DNA of 64,000 bases from Paenibacillus sp. FSL H8-0548 (GCF_038630985.1 NZ_CP152049.1:1817501-1881500); one strand, 5' to 3'; numbered from the stretch's first letter, positions 1 to 9,911 are shown. The notes: a model not told the origin generated them from the letters alone. Program-made: numbers and translations.

Positions 1-1
1 A

Positions 2-997
2 TATGATGTTTTGAAGACATTCAGTGATTTTGATCAAAACAGCAATCAAAAGAAGGATGAAATTCCACTCACATCCGGTCATGGCATTGACGGTATTATT
101 AACCCGCTAAAGGGAGCGTGGGGTCTTGGCAACAAAGGGCTTAGCCATCCCAATGTAGACGTTGATCCGGCCACACAGCAACTGCGTTTTATCCCGGCAG
201 AGCAAGGTTATAAGGAAATGCTGCAATTTTTGAATAAATTATATTCAGAGAAGCTGCTTGATCAAGAAATATTTACGATGGATCTAGCTAAGCTTGCTGC
301 AAAAGGCGCACTTGGACAAGTAGGATTCTCTTTTGCGACAAACAATAACCTAATTGGACCTGAAAACGAGAATGATCTCGTTGGATTAGAAGCGCTTAAA
401 GGCCCGAACGGAGATAAATTGTATTTCCCTTTGAATCCGAATACTGGGGCAGTAGGAACATTCATGGTAACGAAGGATAATAAAAACCCGGAAGCAACAA
501 TACGTTGGATTGATTATTTCTATGGTGAAGAAGGACAACGTTTGTTCTTTATGGGAATTGAGGGAGAAACCTATACCGTTGCGGATGGAAAAGCGACGTT
601 TACAGACCTAGTGAAGAAAAACCCCGACGGATTGTCTTTGAATGATGTGCTGGGTAAATATGTGGTTTGGGGCGGTGGTTCCAATCCTTCGGTTGCAGGC
701 GACAAATATTTTGGTGATCAATTGATCGGTGATATTACAAGAGATGCGGCCTCGAAGTTGATGCCGTATACACCGGAAGAAGTATGGGGACCATTTGCTT
801 TCTCCGAATCAGATTCAACTAGAATCAAAACATTGGAAAATGATATTCTCACGTATGTTAAAGATATGCAGGCGCAGTTTATTACAGGCCATGCCTCCTT
901 TGACAAGTGGGAAGAGTATGTGAACGCATTTAATAAAATGGGATTGAAAGAGTATATGGAAATTTATAATAAAACGTATGAGGTATACAATAAATAG
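2..997 (+). CDS. Extracellular sugar-binding protein of an ABC importer, C-terminal part (5' end outside window)
   Basis: The reading frame is open to the left edge, so the start, signal peptide and lipobox lie outside the window. What remains is about 331 residues of a family 1-type solute-binding protein. Near the left edge is a motif like the calcium-binding-style loop of LplA-like proteins (D-Q-N-S-N-x-K-K-D-E-I-P-L-T), followed by aromatic-rich lobes (GPNGDKLYFPLNPNTGAVGT, WIDYFYGEEGQRLF). Such proteins capture oligosaccharides at the membrane and deliver them to LplB/LplC-type permeases. Two glycosidase genes follow on the same strand, which suggests that the substrate is a plant oligosaccharide; which one cannot be told. 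Family assignment is by recognised sequence pattern. Confidence 0.85.
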   Translation, partial: YDVLKTFSDFDQNSNQKKDEIPLTSGHGIDGIINPLKGAWGLGNKGLSHPNVDVDPATQQLRFIPAEQGYKEMLQFLNKLYSEKLLDQEIFTMDLAKLAAKGALGQVGFSFATNNNLIGPENENDLVGLEALKGPNGDKLYFPLNPNTGAVGTFMVTKDNKNPEATIRWIDYFYGEEGQRLFFMGIEGETYTVADGKATFTDLVKKNPDGLSLNDVLGKYVVWGGGSNPSVAGDKYFGDQLIGDITRDAASKLMPYTPEEVWGPFAFSESDSTRIKTLENDILTYVKDMQAQFITGHASFDKWEEYVNAFNKMGLKEYMEIYNKTYEVYNK

Positions 998-1030
998 TTT
1001 TTTTACAATAATCCGTTTGCTGCTAACATG

Positions 1031-1070
1031 ACACGCATGAGGGAGAACCGCAAGGGTCTTCCTCATGTGT
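1031..1070 (+). terminator. Imperfect hairpin after the binding-protein gene
   Basis: ACACGCATGAGGGAGAACC pairs imperfectly with GGGTCTTCCTCATGTGT. No clear T-run follows, so it may be a weak terminator or an mRNA-stabilising hairpin that lowers expression of the next gene relative to the binding protein. Confidence 0.35.
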
Positions 1071-1103
1071 CTATATATCGGCCAAACTAGGAGGAGAATT
1101 AGA

Positions 1104-3242
1104 TTGTATACGGAGGTCAGAGAGCTTGGCGGGGTTCCAACTCTATTCATTAATGGCAGTCCTGAATATGCCAATGCCTATATTACCTATTTAGAAGAGC
1201 ATGCGCGTTATTCCGATTTCTCGGCGGCAGGTGTTCATATTTATTCGCTGCCCGTGTATTTGGCATCTAGAGGAATAAACACAACGAGCGGAATCGGTCC
1301 TTTTCGCAAAGGCCTTTGGGATCAAGAGGAAGTTTTGGACTTTACTTCATTGGAAAAGGATTTGCAGCAGCTTTTGGCAGATGATCCAGCTGCATTAATA
1401 TTTCCGAGAATCATGCTCGATATGCCCGAATGGTGGGATAAGAAGTATCCAGAGGAGTTAAATCGTTTATCGGATAATAGGACGCTGCGTCAGTCTTTCT
1501 CATCTATTCGTTGGCGAGAGGATGCAGGCTTTGCCCTGTCGCAAATTATCGATTATTTGAATCAGGAATCTTATCGAGAACATATTATCGGATATCAATT
1601 AAGTGCCGGAAATACGGAGGAGTGGTTCTATCACGGCAGTCCGAATGCAGACTATAGTCTTCCTGCACAACTCGCTTACCATCAATGGTTGGAACGTGAA
1701 GGCAAGACCGAACAGGGGATTTCGGATGAGATTAATGAAGATTGTACTTTGCTAAGCCCTATGAAGGATCAAGCCATAATTGATTATCGATTGTTTTTGA
1801 GCTTTGCGGTGACCGATGTTATTTTGTATTTCACCAAACTTGTGAAAGAGCTAACGGAAAAGCGATTAATCGTAGGTGTATTTTATGGTTATTCGCTTGA
1901 ATTAACGGATTCGAGAACAGGGCATCATGATTTGCAAAGATTGCTGCGGCACCCATCGATAGATTTTCTATGCAGTCCTAACAGTTATATGGAACAAAGA
2001 AGGGCGGGATGTGATTGGCCCTTCATGTCGGTTACTCAGTCTATCCAAGCACATCAAAAATTGTTGTGGATGGAATGTGATACACGAACCTTCCTTACCC
2101 AGCCGCTGCGGGAAGCAAGGCCAGCCATTTGCCCCCCGGGAATGTATGAAGGCGGAGTATGGGAAAGGGTTGCCACAAGAGAGCAAACGTTAGCGTTAAT
2201 GATTAAAAACTTCGGGCGCTGCTTAACGACAGGAACTGGCTATTGGTGGTTCGATATGTGGGGAGGCTGGTATGCGGATCCCGTAATTATGGAGCATGTG
2301 TCTCAGTTTCGACGAATAGGCACTGAATCATTGCTGCATGCTTCTCGCGGCTCCTCGGCAGAAATTGCAGTATTTGTTGACGAGAAGGCCTATTCTTACC
2401 TTCGGCCAGAATCGAATATAGGCCAAGCATGGACCTATAAGCAGCGTTTGGGATTAGGGCTGATCGGAGCTCCCTATGATATTTATGATATTTCTGATCT
2501 GCCATTGATTAGAGATAAAACGTATAAATTAGCTATATTCTTGAATACCGTTTGTTACAGCTCGGAGCTGGAGACGGAAGTCCGCGCGTTGGAAAGCAAA
2601 GGCACCTCAATCTGCTGGACCTATGCCCCGGGAATGCTGTCGTTAGCAGATTCAAGCATAGACATATCTAATATGTGTCGGCTCACGGGGGTGAAGCTTC
2701 GGAAACTGGATAAAGGAGAGGGAAATCGCCCTAGCAGCGGTGATGATCAGCTGTTAATAGTGGAGTCCTGTGAAGGGGAATTGAATGAACTGATGAGTTC
2801 TGAAATGGCATTCTTCCGATATGGCTTAGAACAGTCGGTTCAGCCTATTATCATCGTGGACGATTCCGATGCCTCAACGTTAGGTGTCCTCTCGGGGACG
2901 GAACTTTGCGGCCTCGCTATGAAAGAAGCGGAAGGCTGCAAAACGTTTTTCTCATCGGCACCCGATCTTCCAGCATCCTTGCTGCGAGCCATTGCTCGAA
3001 GTGCCGGCGTTCATCTTTATGTCGATTCAGATGCTGTTGTGTATGCCAATTCTAATTATTTATGTGTTCATGTTTCTGAAGAGGGGACTAAAGAAATAAA
3101 GCTGCCTAGTGCTTGTCAGGTCAGCGATGCGATTACCGGAGAAGTGCTGACGCGGCATTCTAATTTATTTTCTATTCATTTATCAAAATATGAAACGAAG
3201 TTATTGTTGCTAGAGTTTAATGATAACGATTTCAAATTATAG
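1104..3242 (+). CDS. GH42-like (clan GH-A) intracellular glycosidase
   Basis: The TTG start at 1104 is chosen because AGGAGGAG lies 7-8 bases upstream; a longer in-frame start at 1065 has no such site. The 712-residue product has no signal peptide, so it should act in the cytoplasm. It looks like a TIM-barrel beta-galactosidase-type enzyme: GYQLSAGNTEEW (E172/E173, candidate acid/base after strand 4), LLWMECDTRT (E324, candidate nucleophile after strand 7), and the tryptophan-rich TGYWWFDMWGGWY. Seen: these motifs and their order. Inferred: a retaining exo-glycosidase acting on oligosaccharides brought in by the preceding ABC importer. The GH42 label is tentative because the sequence is divergent; an unclassified GH-A family is possible. 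Confidence 0.7.
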   Translation: MYTEVRELGGVPTLFINGSPEYANAYITYLEEHARYSDFSAAGVHIYSLPVYLASRGINTTSGIGPFRKGLWDQEEVLDFTSLEKDLQQLLADDPAALIFPRIMLDMPEWWDKKYPEELNRLSDNRTLRQSFSSIRWREDAGFALSQIIDYLNQESYREHIIGYQLSAGNTEEWFYHGSPNADYSLPAQLAYHQWLEREGKTEQGISDEINEDCTLLSPMKDQAIIDYRLFLSFAVTDVILYFTKLVKELTEKRLIVGVFYGYSLELTDSRTGHHDLQRLLRHPSIDFLCSPNSYMEQRRAGCDWPFMSVTQSIQAHQKLLWMECDTRTFLTQPLREARPAICPPGMYEGGVWERVATREQTLALMIKNFGRCLTTGTGYWWFDMWGGWYADPVIMEHVSQFRRIGTESLLHASRGSSAEIAVFVDEKAYSYLRPESNIGQAWTYKQRLGLGLIGAPYDIYDISDLPLIRDKTYKLAIFLNTVCYSSELETEVRALESKGTSICWTYAPGMLSLADSSIDISNMCRLTGVKLRKLDKGEGNRPSSGDDQLLIVESCEGELNELMSSEMAFFRYGLEQSVQPIIIVDDSDASTLGVLSGTELCGLAMKEAEGCKTFFSSAPDLPASLLRAIARSAGVHLYVDSDAVVYANSNYLCVHVSEEGTKEIKLPSACQVSDAITGEVLTRHSNLFSIHLSKYETKLLLLEFNDNDFKL

Positions 3243-3259
3243 ATGAAATGGGTGATCAT

Positions 3260-6200
3260 ATGAAGAAAATCCCTTTATTAATTGCAATTTGTCTCTTTAT
3301 GAATATCGGAATGACAGCCTACGTGCAAGCCGAGGAAGCTCCTGAGGAACAAAAAGGCTACGTTTGGTTGGAAGGAGAAACAGGGAACAGCACAGGAGAT
3401 TATACGGTCAAAGCGCTGCCAATGGCTAGCGGTGGTCAAGCTCTTGTCGTCGATAGTGTAGATGATACAAAAACACATGAGGTTAGTTATTCTTTTGAAG
3501 CGCCAAGCGAGTCGCAGTATGATATTTGGATATTATCTACGCCAGGAAATGCGTCTTGGGCCTCAAAGCTGAAGTGGAAGCTTGATGGAGCTGCCTATCA
3601 AGCTGTGACACCTACAGCAACCTCGCCAGCTGTCTATACTACGAACGATTATCGTAAAGTGCCATTAGCTTGGTATAAGCTTGGTGCAGTAAATATCGGA
3701 GATGGGACACATGACCTTCATTTTTTAGTTGATGGCAAGCGGACGCTGGATCAATCTATGATTTTGAACTATCTTGATGTCGTATCGATCGTACCCACTG
3801 CATGGGAATGGAGCCCAGCGGGTCTTGTCGAGCCCACGGAGCCTGAAGCACCACCTGAGACCCCTAGTGAAGATTTAGCTTATGTATGGCTGGAGGGCGA
3901 AGCGGGTGATTCTACTGGTGATTATATGGCGAAGTCGCTGCCAGCAGCAAGCGGAGGCAAGGCGCTTATCGTGGATAGCACGGATGATCAAAAGACACAT
4001 TCGGCAGCCTACAGCTTTGATTCACCTGGAGCGGGATCTTATGATATTTGGATATTATCTACGCCAGGCAATGTGAATTGGGCATCGAAGTATAAGTGGA
4101 AGCTTGATGAAGCTGCTTATCAGTATGCAGCACCGATTGCACAATCACCAAATATCTATAATACGAACGACTATCGCAATGTTCCTCTCGCTTGGTATAA
4201 GCTCGGGATCAAGAATATAGGAGAAGGAAATCATACGCTGAGTTTCCTTATTGATGGTTTGCGGTCGCTTGACCAATCTATGATCTTGAATTATATTGAC
4301 GCGATTGCAGTCGTGCCAACAGAATGGGGGTTCATTCCGGATTCACTTTCTAAGCCATTTGATCCTATGGAATTAAAGCTGGATTACGTTAGCGGAGCAG
4401 TGAATTCAACCGTAGCGGAGAGGGGATCGAGCGTTGCTGTTGAGGTCACAAGCAAGCTGACGGAAGCGGTAAACTTCAACGTAACATTAAAGGCAGAGCT
4501 GATTTGGAAGGGCGAGGTTGTATCACGAGTGGAGCAGCTTCCACAGGTTCCTATGTCGGGACGGACCGTAAATCAGGAATATAGTGATGAGCTGATGGTT
4601 CCGCTGCCTTTTAACGCACCGGAGTCGCAGCTGGAAATTCGTGTAGGGATTGTTAATTCGGCGTTTCAACAGGGTGAGTATGTGACTGTAGGTACGGTAC
4701 AAGTAGGCTCGCAGCAGCCCATCGTTGAACATCTGTCAGCATCCGCACAATCGCTGGTGATCAGCTCTTTGGAAGAACCATCCGAATTTTCTGCTGGCAC
4801 CGTATCCATTGATATTCACCAGGCAGTAGATTTTGATGCTAGAGCTTATGTATCATTTTGGAAAAATGGATTATTGTGGGCTGTTGCCGAAGCTGCAGAG
4901 GCTATTCCGACCTCGTCTTGGAGTAGCAATGAAGCCCATCTCGTCAATTTCCAGTTTCGTGTTCCGGAAGAAATCAATGAGGGTAATTACGAAGCCCAGT
5001 TTGGATTACACCGGATAGAAACAGCTTTTTCGGCTGGAAGCAGAGCTGATGTGATAATCCCGGAGAAGGAAACTTCTTATAAGCCGATGAGCCATGGCAT
5101 TTTTAAAGATCATATAGGGCAATCCCATTTTTGGTACGTCACTCAAAATAATGTGATGGTTTGGGACGGCGAACCGTTTATTCCAATTGGGGGCATGTTT
5201 ACATCCAAATATTTGATTAATTTCAACATCAATCAGCCAGCAAAAAATGAAGAGAATTGGCAATATGATTTGGCTGTGCTTGAACAAATGAGGATCGGCG
5301 GAGTAAAAGATGTATATGTGAATTCGGTAGTGGTTGGTACGGACGTGCCTGTGTGGGCATGGCAATATTTACTCGATTATTTCGAAGAGCATGACATGAC
5401 CTATGGAATACAATTGAATGGAACACTCCGGAGAGAATTAGTGTCAGATGTTGTGAGGGCAAATGCGAATGATGCTGCATTCAAACAGGATGGTATAACT
5501 GAGAATGGTCCTGTAAGTATGACAATAAATGGTACGGATTTAAATCGATACTTGGAACGTGTAATTTCAACTAGATTCATAGTCATCCATACCGATTCGG
5601 GGGCAGTTGTTCAGACTGGAACGGGCAGCGTTCAGCAAGTATCAGGAAGTCAATATCGCTTATCTGCCGAAGTGATGCTCCCTGAAGGCGGGAATGGTTC
5701 GTATGAAATTCGTTTCTTGCCCAAAATTACTACGATCGGAAAAAGTGGAAGCCTGCATGATTTATGGGACTCTGCTGATGATATCGTTAACAAAATTAGC
5801 GGGCATGTCGAGCGATTCGAAGTGGGGCCTCATTTCAGGATGTTTGTAGACCCACATGCCAATGAAGCCAATATCGTCAATGGCGATGAGAAGCTTCGAG
5901 TTGATTCTGTGAAATATAATCTTGGTTTCCAAGCATGGCTGGAGCAAAAATATGATTCGATAAATCAGCTAAACGATGCATGGGAAATGATAACTCCTTT
6001 GAGCAGCTTCGAACTGGCATCTCAGCTTGTTCCAATACTCATGAGAGAGACCGATATTCAAGAAGCTCAAAATATCTATTTACTAAGTTCCCAAAGTGAT
6101 CAGGTGTATATAGCTGATGGCTACTCCGGTAATTTATGGGATGATAATTTAATGTATAGGGAAGATTCTTATGCAGCCTTTAATAATCGAATTGCAGATT

Positions 6201-8434
6201 CAATTAAGCAATCCATTAATGTCCCTGTCGTATATAAGTATACGGCTGCAATGAAACGTCTTTTTGTGAATTCCGAGGTATCATCTAGTGGATACGATGG
6301 CCTTGGTGGAGAAATATATGGGCATGGCTTTACGGTCCATGAGAAGAGCGGGTACTCCTATTCCGCGGTAAAGCAATCGGCAAAAACACTATGGCTATTC
6401 ACTACAGAGACTCAACTGGAGGAAAATGTTGCTCTAAAAGCAAGCACGGGGGAAGTAGGCTATCCCGATAAAGCTACGATGTTTGCCAATTTTGATACAT
6501 TATTCGAAGCAGGGCATAAAGGCGTTTATGACTTTCTGTTCCATGCTCCGCATGATGCCAACTTACGAGATTATTATTCTTATACGGCTAAGCCTATTCA
6601 ATTTGATTGGTTGAGAGAATATCGAGAACAAATGCTTTCGGCAGAACATGTAGATGAGATAGTAAACCAACAACCAAGCGATATCTATTACTCCTATCCA
6701 GGAGGCCAGACTTGGTGGTGGAACCCGAATCAACGAACTGCGGTCCTCCCAGGCGACGATTATAACGGTGCAGGAACTCTACGATCTAATGATAACAAAT
6801 GGGTTCTGCCAACATTTGATTTGAATGTTCCCGCACCTGTTGTGATCATTAATTTGGAGGATGCCCCTGCCACTACGGTTTGGGGAAAACCGCTGAATGA
6901 AATAGTGTCATTGACGAATTGGAACAAAAAAATCGTGTATATGGGCTTGCGCAAAAACCTTGGTCAAATAGCAAAGCTCGATCACTATTTTACGCCTGAA
7001 ATCATTGAGCTGGACAATGGTGATCAGGTACAGGTGCTGCAGCCTTCGGCTACATCTGAAGTCATCTTCCAAACAGAGGAAGGAAAGGTTTGGGGATTGA
7101 GAGACGGCAATTTATGGATCATTTCTAATCAAAACTGGCATACAACGACTACGATTCACTTTATTGATGGAATTGGACTCCATGAGCAGCCAAGCGTCGG
7201 ATGGATCGACGGTGCTTTAAATGCAAGTAATGTTAGCCAAACCGAAGTGACGCTGCAATGGAGCGGAGCAAGCAATGCCGCCGGTGTGACGAGTTATCGC
7301 ATAGATCAAAATGGCAGCGTGGGACAGCAGATAGACAAGCGTACGCTGACCGTAACTGATGCGGTTTATAGCTATACAGTTACAGGATTGTCACCTAATA
7401 CGCAATATGAGTTTACGGTGCAAGCAGGCAATAAGGCAGGCGAATGGAGTTTAGACGGTCCGAGTATCACTGTTACAACAACGGTGGAAAGCGAGCAGTC
7501 GCCAGAAGAGAAGCCGATTGGAAATGTTGGAAATCCAACCGCAGCTCATATAAAACCATCTGCAGTGGAAATAGCGCGTGATCGTGCTCAGCAATTAGCA
7601 GCACAGGGGATTGCGGGGGCAGGAAAGCTCAAGCTAGCAGGGCAGATGTATGAATTAAAGCCCACTGCAGGTGAGGCAAGCGAAGCATGGTCTGAACCGG
7701 TTTCAATTACGATATCGTATGATCAAACCGGATTAGATGAGGAACTGCTCGGCATTTATTATTTAAATGAAGCGAGTGGAAAATGGGAGTATGCTGGTGG
7801 AGTGATAGATAGAATACAGCATCAATTTACTTATAGTGCAGAGCGTCCAGGGATTTATAGCGTTATGGAATTAGATCGGAGTTTCGATGATATTCCATCT
7901 GGCCATTGGGCGGAGCGCGCGGTTAAGGTGCTCGCAGCAATGCATGTAGTGAATGGTGTGGATGATAGACACTTCATGCCAACGGGCAAGACGACTCGGG
8001 CAGAGTTTGCCGCATTGCTTATAAGAGCGCTGGGATTAAAAGGTGAGGGAGACTCATCCTTCCCAGATATACCAAGCAATGCTTGGTATGCCTCTGAAGT
8101 CGCGATTGCATTCAAGGCTGGAATTGTGAACGGTGATGCCACTGGACAATTTAATCCGAATGCTCAGGTTAGCCGGGAACAAATGGCGATTATGGTCGTT
8201 AGAGCCTATGAGTATTGGAAAGGAATCCAAGCGAGAGAGAATCAGGCCATTGATGGATTCAAAGACGGTGATCAAATTTCTTCTTGGGCATCGGATAGCA
8301 TTAGCAAGGTGCTTGCGCTTGGTCTTATGACAGGAAGAAGCGGGGAACGATTTGCTCCCAAGGATGAAGCCCTTCGTTCCGAAACGGCAATGGTCGTATG
8401 GAGCCTTCTGAACGCATTGAAACAGCAGAAGTAA
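3260..8434 (+). CDS. Secreted multidomain glycosidase anchored by three SLH domains
   Basis: The ATG at 3260 begins a typical signal peptide (MKKIPLLIAICLF...VQA); an in-frame ATG at 3248 would add four residues. The product has about 1,724 residues. Order: signal peptide; two near-duplicate modules of about 155 residues (34-190 and 207-361, both starting YVWLEGE and sharing YDIWILSTPGN), probably carbohydrate-binding; a linker of beta domains; a GH-A-like catalytic region (about 611-1128) with a possible acid/base Glu in DPHANEAN and nucleophile Glu in LWLFTTET; a fibronectin type III domain (about 1314-1407); a beta domain of about 100 residues also found before the SLH domains of the giant protein at 38.9 kb; and three SLH domains (1538-1724). 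The SLH domains tether the enzyme to pyruvylated wall polymer. It follows the GH42-like gene by 17 bases, so the two are probably co-transcribed. Confidence 0.8.
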   Translation: MKKIPLLIAICLFMNIGMTAYVQAEEAPEEQKGYVWLEGETGNSTGDYTVKALPMASGGQALVVDSVDDTKTHEVSYSFEAPSESQYDIWILSTPGNASWASKLKWKLDGAAYQAVTPTATSPAVYTTNDYRKVPLAWYKLGAVNIGDGTHDLHFLVDGKRTLDQSMILNYLDVVSIVPTAWEWSPAGLVEPTEPEAPPETPSEDLAYVWLEGEAGDSTGDYMAKSLPAASGGKALIVDSTDDQKTHSAAYSFDSPGAGSYDIWILSTPGNVNWASKYKWKLDEAAYQYAAPIAQSPNIYNTNDYRNVPLAWYKLGIKNIGEGNHTLSFLIDGLRSLDQSMILNYIDAIAVVPTEWGFIPDSLSKPFDPMELKLDYVSGAVNSTVAERGSSVAVEVTSKLTEAVNFNVTLKAELIWKGEVVSRVEQLPQVPMSGRTVNQEYSDELMVPLPFNAPESQLEIRVGIVNSAFQQGEYVTVGTVQVGSQQPIVEHLSASAQSLVISSLEEPSEFSAGTVSIDIHQAVDFDARAYVSFWKNGLLWAVAEAAEAIPTSSWSSNEAHLVNFQFRVPEEINEGNYEAQFGLHRIETAFSAGSRADVIIPEKETSYKPMSHGIFKDHIGQSHFWYVTQNNVMVWDGEPFIPIGGMFTSKYLINFNINQPAKNEENWQYDLAVLEQMRIGGVKDVYVNSVVVGTDVPVWAWQYLLDYFEEHDMTYGIQLNGTLRRELVSDVVRANANDAAFKQDGITENGPVSMTINGTDLNRYLERVISTRFIVIHTDSGAVVQTGTGSVQQVSGSQYRLSAEVMLPEGGNGSYEIRFLPKITTIGKSGSLHDLWDSADDIVNKISGHVERFEVGPHFRMFVDPHANEANIVNGDEKLRVDSVKYNLGFQAWLEQKYDSINQLNDAWEMITPLSSFELASQLVPILMRETDIQEAQNIYLLSSQSDQVYIADGYSGNLWDDNLMYREDSYAAFNNRIADSIKQSINVPVVYKYTAAMKRLFVNSEVSSSGYDGLGGEIYGHGFTVHEKSGYSYSAVKQSAKTLWLFTTETQLEENVALKASTGEVGYPDKATMFANFDTLFEAGHKGVYDFLFHAPHDANLRDYYSYTAKPIQFDWLREYREQMLSAEHVDEIVNQQPSDIYYSYPGGQTWWWNPNQRTAVLPGDDYNGAGTLRSNDNKWVLPTFDLNVPAPVVIINLEDAPATTVWGKPLNEIVSLTNWNKKIVYMGLRKNLGQIAKLDHYFTPEIIELDNGDQVQVLQPSATSEVIFQTEEGKVWGLRDGNLWIISNQNWHTTTTIHFIDGIGLHEQPSVGWIDGALNASNVSQTEVTLQWSGASNAAGVTSYRIDQNGSVGQQIDKRTLTVTDAVYSYTVTGLSPNTQYEFTVQAGNKAGEWSLDGPSITVTTTVESEQSPEEKPIGNVGNPTAAHIKPSAVEIARDRAQQLAAQGIAGAGKLKLAGQMYELKPTAGEASEAWSEPVSITISYDQTGLDEELLGIYYLNEASGKWEYAGGVIDRIQHQFTYSAERPGIYSVMELDRSFDDIPSGHWAERAVKVLAAMHVVNGVDDRHFMPTGKTTRAEFAALLIRALGLKGEGDSSFPDIPSNAWYASEVAIAFKAGIVNGDATGQFNPNAQVSREQMAIMVVRAYEYWKGIQARENQAIDGFKDGDQISSWASDSISKVLALGLMTGRSGERFAPKDEALRSETAMVVWSLLNALKQQK

Positions 8435-8507
8435 CTGAGTAATGAATCAACCTCCAACTCTGCCTGCATAGTAGAGCTGGCTCTAAGTAATCGATTATTC
8501 CATGCAG

Positions 8508-8648
8508 TCTATCCTGCACATATGCAGCAACTTCACACTTTTCAGCATCCTTAAGAGTCCTATCCTGTACCAGCGCAGTAGAATAGACCGTTTTGAGCTC
8601 CATCAGCTTATATAGGGCGGTCTATCTTGTATGGAGTACAGGATAGAC
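8508..8648 (-). repeat. Copy of the dispersed TATCCTGCA hairpin repeat family
   Basis: Read on the minus strand, this stretch matches the element at 54025-54164 block by block: a hairpin with GTCTATCCTGTA arms, then GGAGCT, GCTGAAAAG, GAAGTTG and TGCATATGTGCAGGATAG. The plus-strand hairpin is at 8620-8648. No coding potential was seen in this 364-base gap. Confidence 0.65.
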
Positions 8649-8660
8649 ATGCGGTGATAA

Positions 8661-8708
8661 CGAAAACCAGCCGCTATCCTACAAAAGTGCAGGATAGCGG
8701 CTGGTTTT
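8661..8708. terminator. Strong bidirectional terminator hairpin with TATCCT core
   Basis: AAAACCAGCCGCTATCCT pairs with AGGATAGCGGCTGGTTTT, loop near ACAAAAGTGC, with T-runs on both strands. It would end the SLH glycosidase transcript on the plus strand and the oxidoreductase transcript on the minus strand. Its inner stem carries the repeat-family core. Confidence 0.8.
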
Positions 8709-8740
8709 TGGTGTCGGCTGCTTTAACCGTTTTGTCTTAG

Positions 8741-8780
8741 AACCGACTGCTTTTGCCAAAGGAGACGGCTGCAGTCGGTT
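8741..8780. terminator. Second hairpin between convergent genes
   Basis: AACCGACTGC pairs perfectly with GCAGTCGGTT around a 20-base loop, 18 bases from the end of the minus-strand oxidoreductase gene. No long T-run follows; it may protect the 3' end or assist the neighbouring terminator. Confidence 0.4.
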
Positions 8781-8797
8781 TCATTTGTGCTTATAAC

Positions 8798-9877
8798 TTA
8801 TAGGTAAACAGCTTTGCCGGTTTTGGAGGATTCATAGATAGCTTCGAGAATTTGCGATACAACGAAGGCCTGCTCTGGTGTTACAACCGGCTCGGTATCC
8901 TCGTCAATCGCTTTAATCCACAGCTTCATTTCGAGATCAGCATCTTTTTCTACTGCGCCATCGAAGAAAGCTACTCCGCCTGCCTTCAAATCCACCTCTG
9001 TTGTGAATAGACGGCTATGTTTCTCGCCATTGATGCGAAGGCCATTCTTCATGTCCGCTCCGCCTTCCGTACCAGACAGCGTACATTTTGCCTCGTCAAC
9101 CTCAAGCGTGTTAAGCGCCCAGCTGGACTCAAGCACGATGGTCGCTCCATTTTCCATGACGATCATTCCGAATGCGGAATCTTCTACTGTAAACTTGGCA
9201 GGGTCCCAAGGCCCCCATGCGTTTGCTGCGTTCTCACGTTGTGAGAGCTTATGGTAGGAGGTGCCGAGCACCACTTTTGGCTTGTAGTTGTCAAGCATCC
9301 AGAGTGTGAGGTCAAGCGCGTGAGTACCGATATCAATTAGCGGTCCACCGCCTTGTTTCTCTTCATCAAGGAAAACGCCCCAAGTTGGAACGGCACGGCG
9401 ACGAATCGCATGCGCCTTCGCATAATAAATGTCGCCCAGCTCGCCAGCCGCGCAAAGCTTCTTCAAATGCTGGCTGTCAGCACGGAAGCGGTTATTGTAG
9501 CCAACGGTAAGCTTCTTGCCCGTACGGCGAGCTGCGTCAACCATACGCTGAGCATCATGAGCGGTTTTAGCCATAGGCTTCTCGCTCATGACATGCTTGC
9601 CTGCTTCAAGTGCTGCTATTGCGATATCCGCATGGGAATCATTGGGCGTACAGACATGAACGATATCAATGGAAGGGTCTTTCAGCAATTCTGTGTAATC
9701 TGTGTATACGCTTGCGCCTTCTGCGCCGTATAAGCCAGCAGCTTCAAAAGCACGATGCTCGACAATATCACAAAAAGCAACGATTTCAACGTTATCAAGC
9801 TTCTTCAGGCTTGGCAAATGTTTGCCGTTTGCAATTCCGCCACAACCGATGATAGCAAGTTTATATACTTTGGACAT
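8798..9877 (-). CDS. Gfo/Idh/MocA family NAD(P)-dependent oxidoreductase
   Basis: A 359-residue protein with the normal two-domain layout. The N-terminal Rossmann fold has IIGCGGIANGKHLPSL (GxGGxA nucleotide loop) and the EKP motif at residues 99-101. The C-terminal domain has GGGPLIDIGTHALDLT, where the His is the usual catalytic residue. AGGAGGCG precedes the ATG. Family members oxidise or reduce hydroxyl groups of sugars, inositols or their acids using NAD(P); the substrate here is unknown. An AraC regulator lies immediately upstream on the same strand and another family member beyond it, so the three probably form one operon for a non-glucose sugar. Confidence 0.85.
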   Translation of the reverse strand: MSKVYKLAIIGCGGIANGKHLPSLKKLDNVEIVAFCDIVEHRAFEAAGLYGAEGASVYTDYTELLKDPSIDIVHVCTPNDSHADIAIAALEAGKHVMSEKPMAKTAHDAQRMVDAARRTGKKLTVGYNNRFRADSQHLKKLCAAGELGDIYYAKAHAIRRRAVPTWGVFLDEEKQGGGPLIDIGTHALDLTLWMLDNYKPKVVLGTSYHKLSQRENAANAWGPWDPAKFTVEDSAFGMIVMENGATIVLESSWALNTLEVDEAKCTLSGTEGGADMKNGLRINGEKHSRLFTTEVDLKAGGVAFFDGAVEKDADLEMKLWIKAIDEDTEPVVTPEQAFVVSQILEAIYESSKTGKAVYL

Positions 9878-9911
9878 GTAGTAACGCCTCCTAAAGTCTT
9901 CATTTTATTTG

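Noticed and set aside
1968..2186. Short minus-strand open frame inside the GH42-like gene
   Set aside because: Shadow of a well-supported gene; no ribosome site and no recognisable protein.
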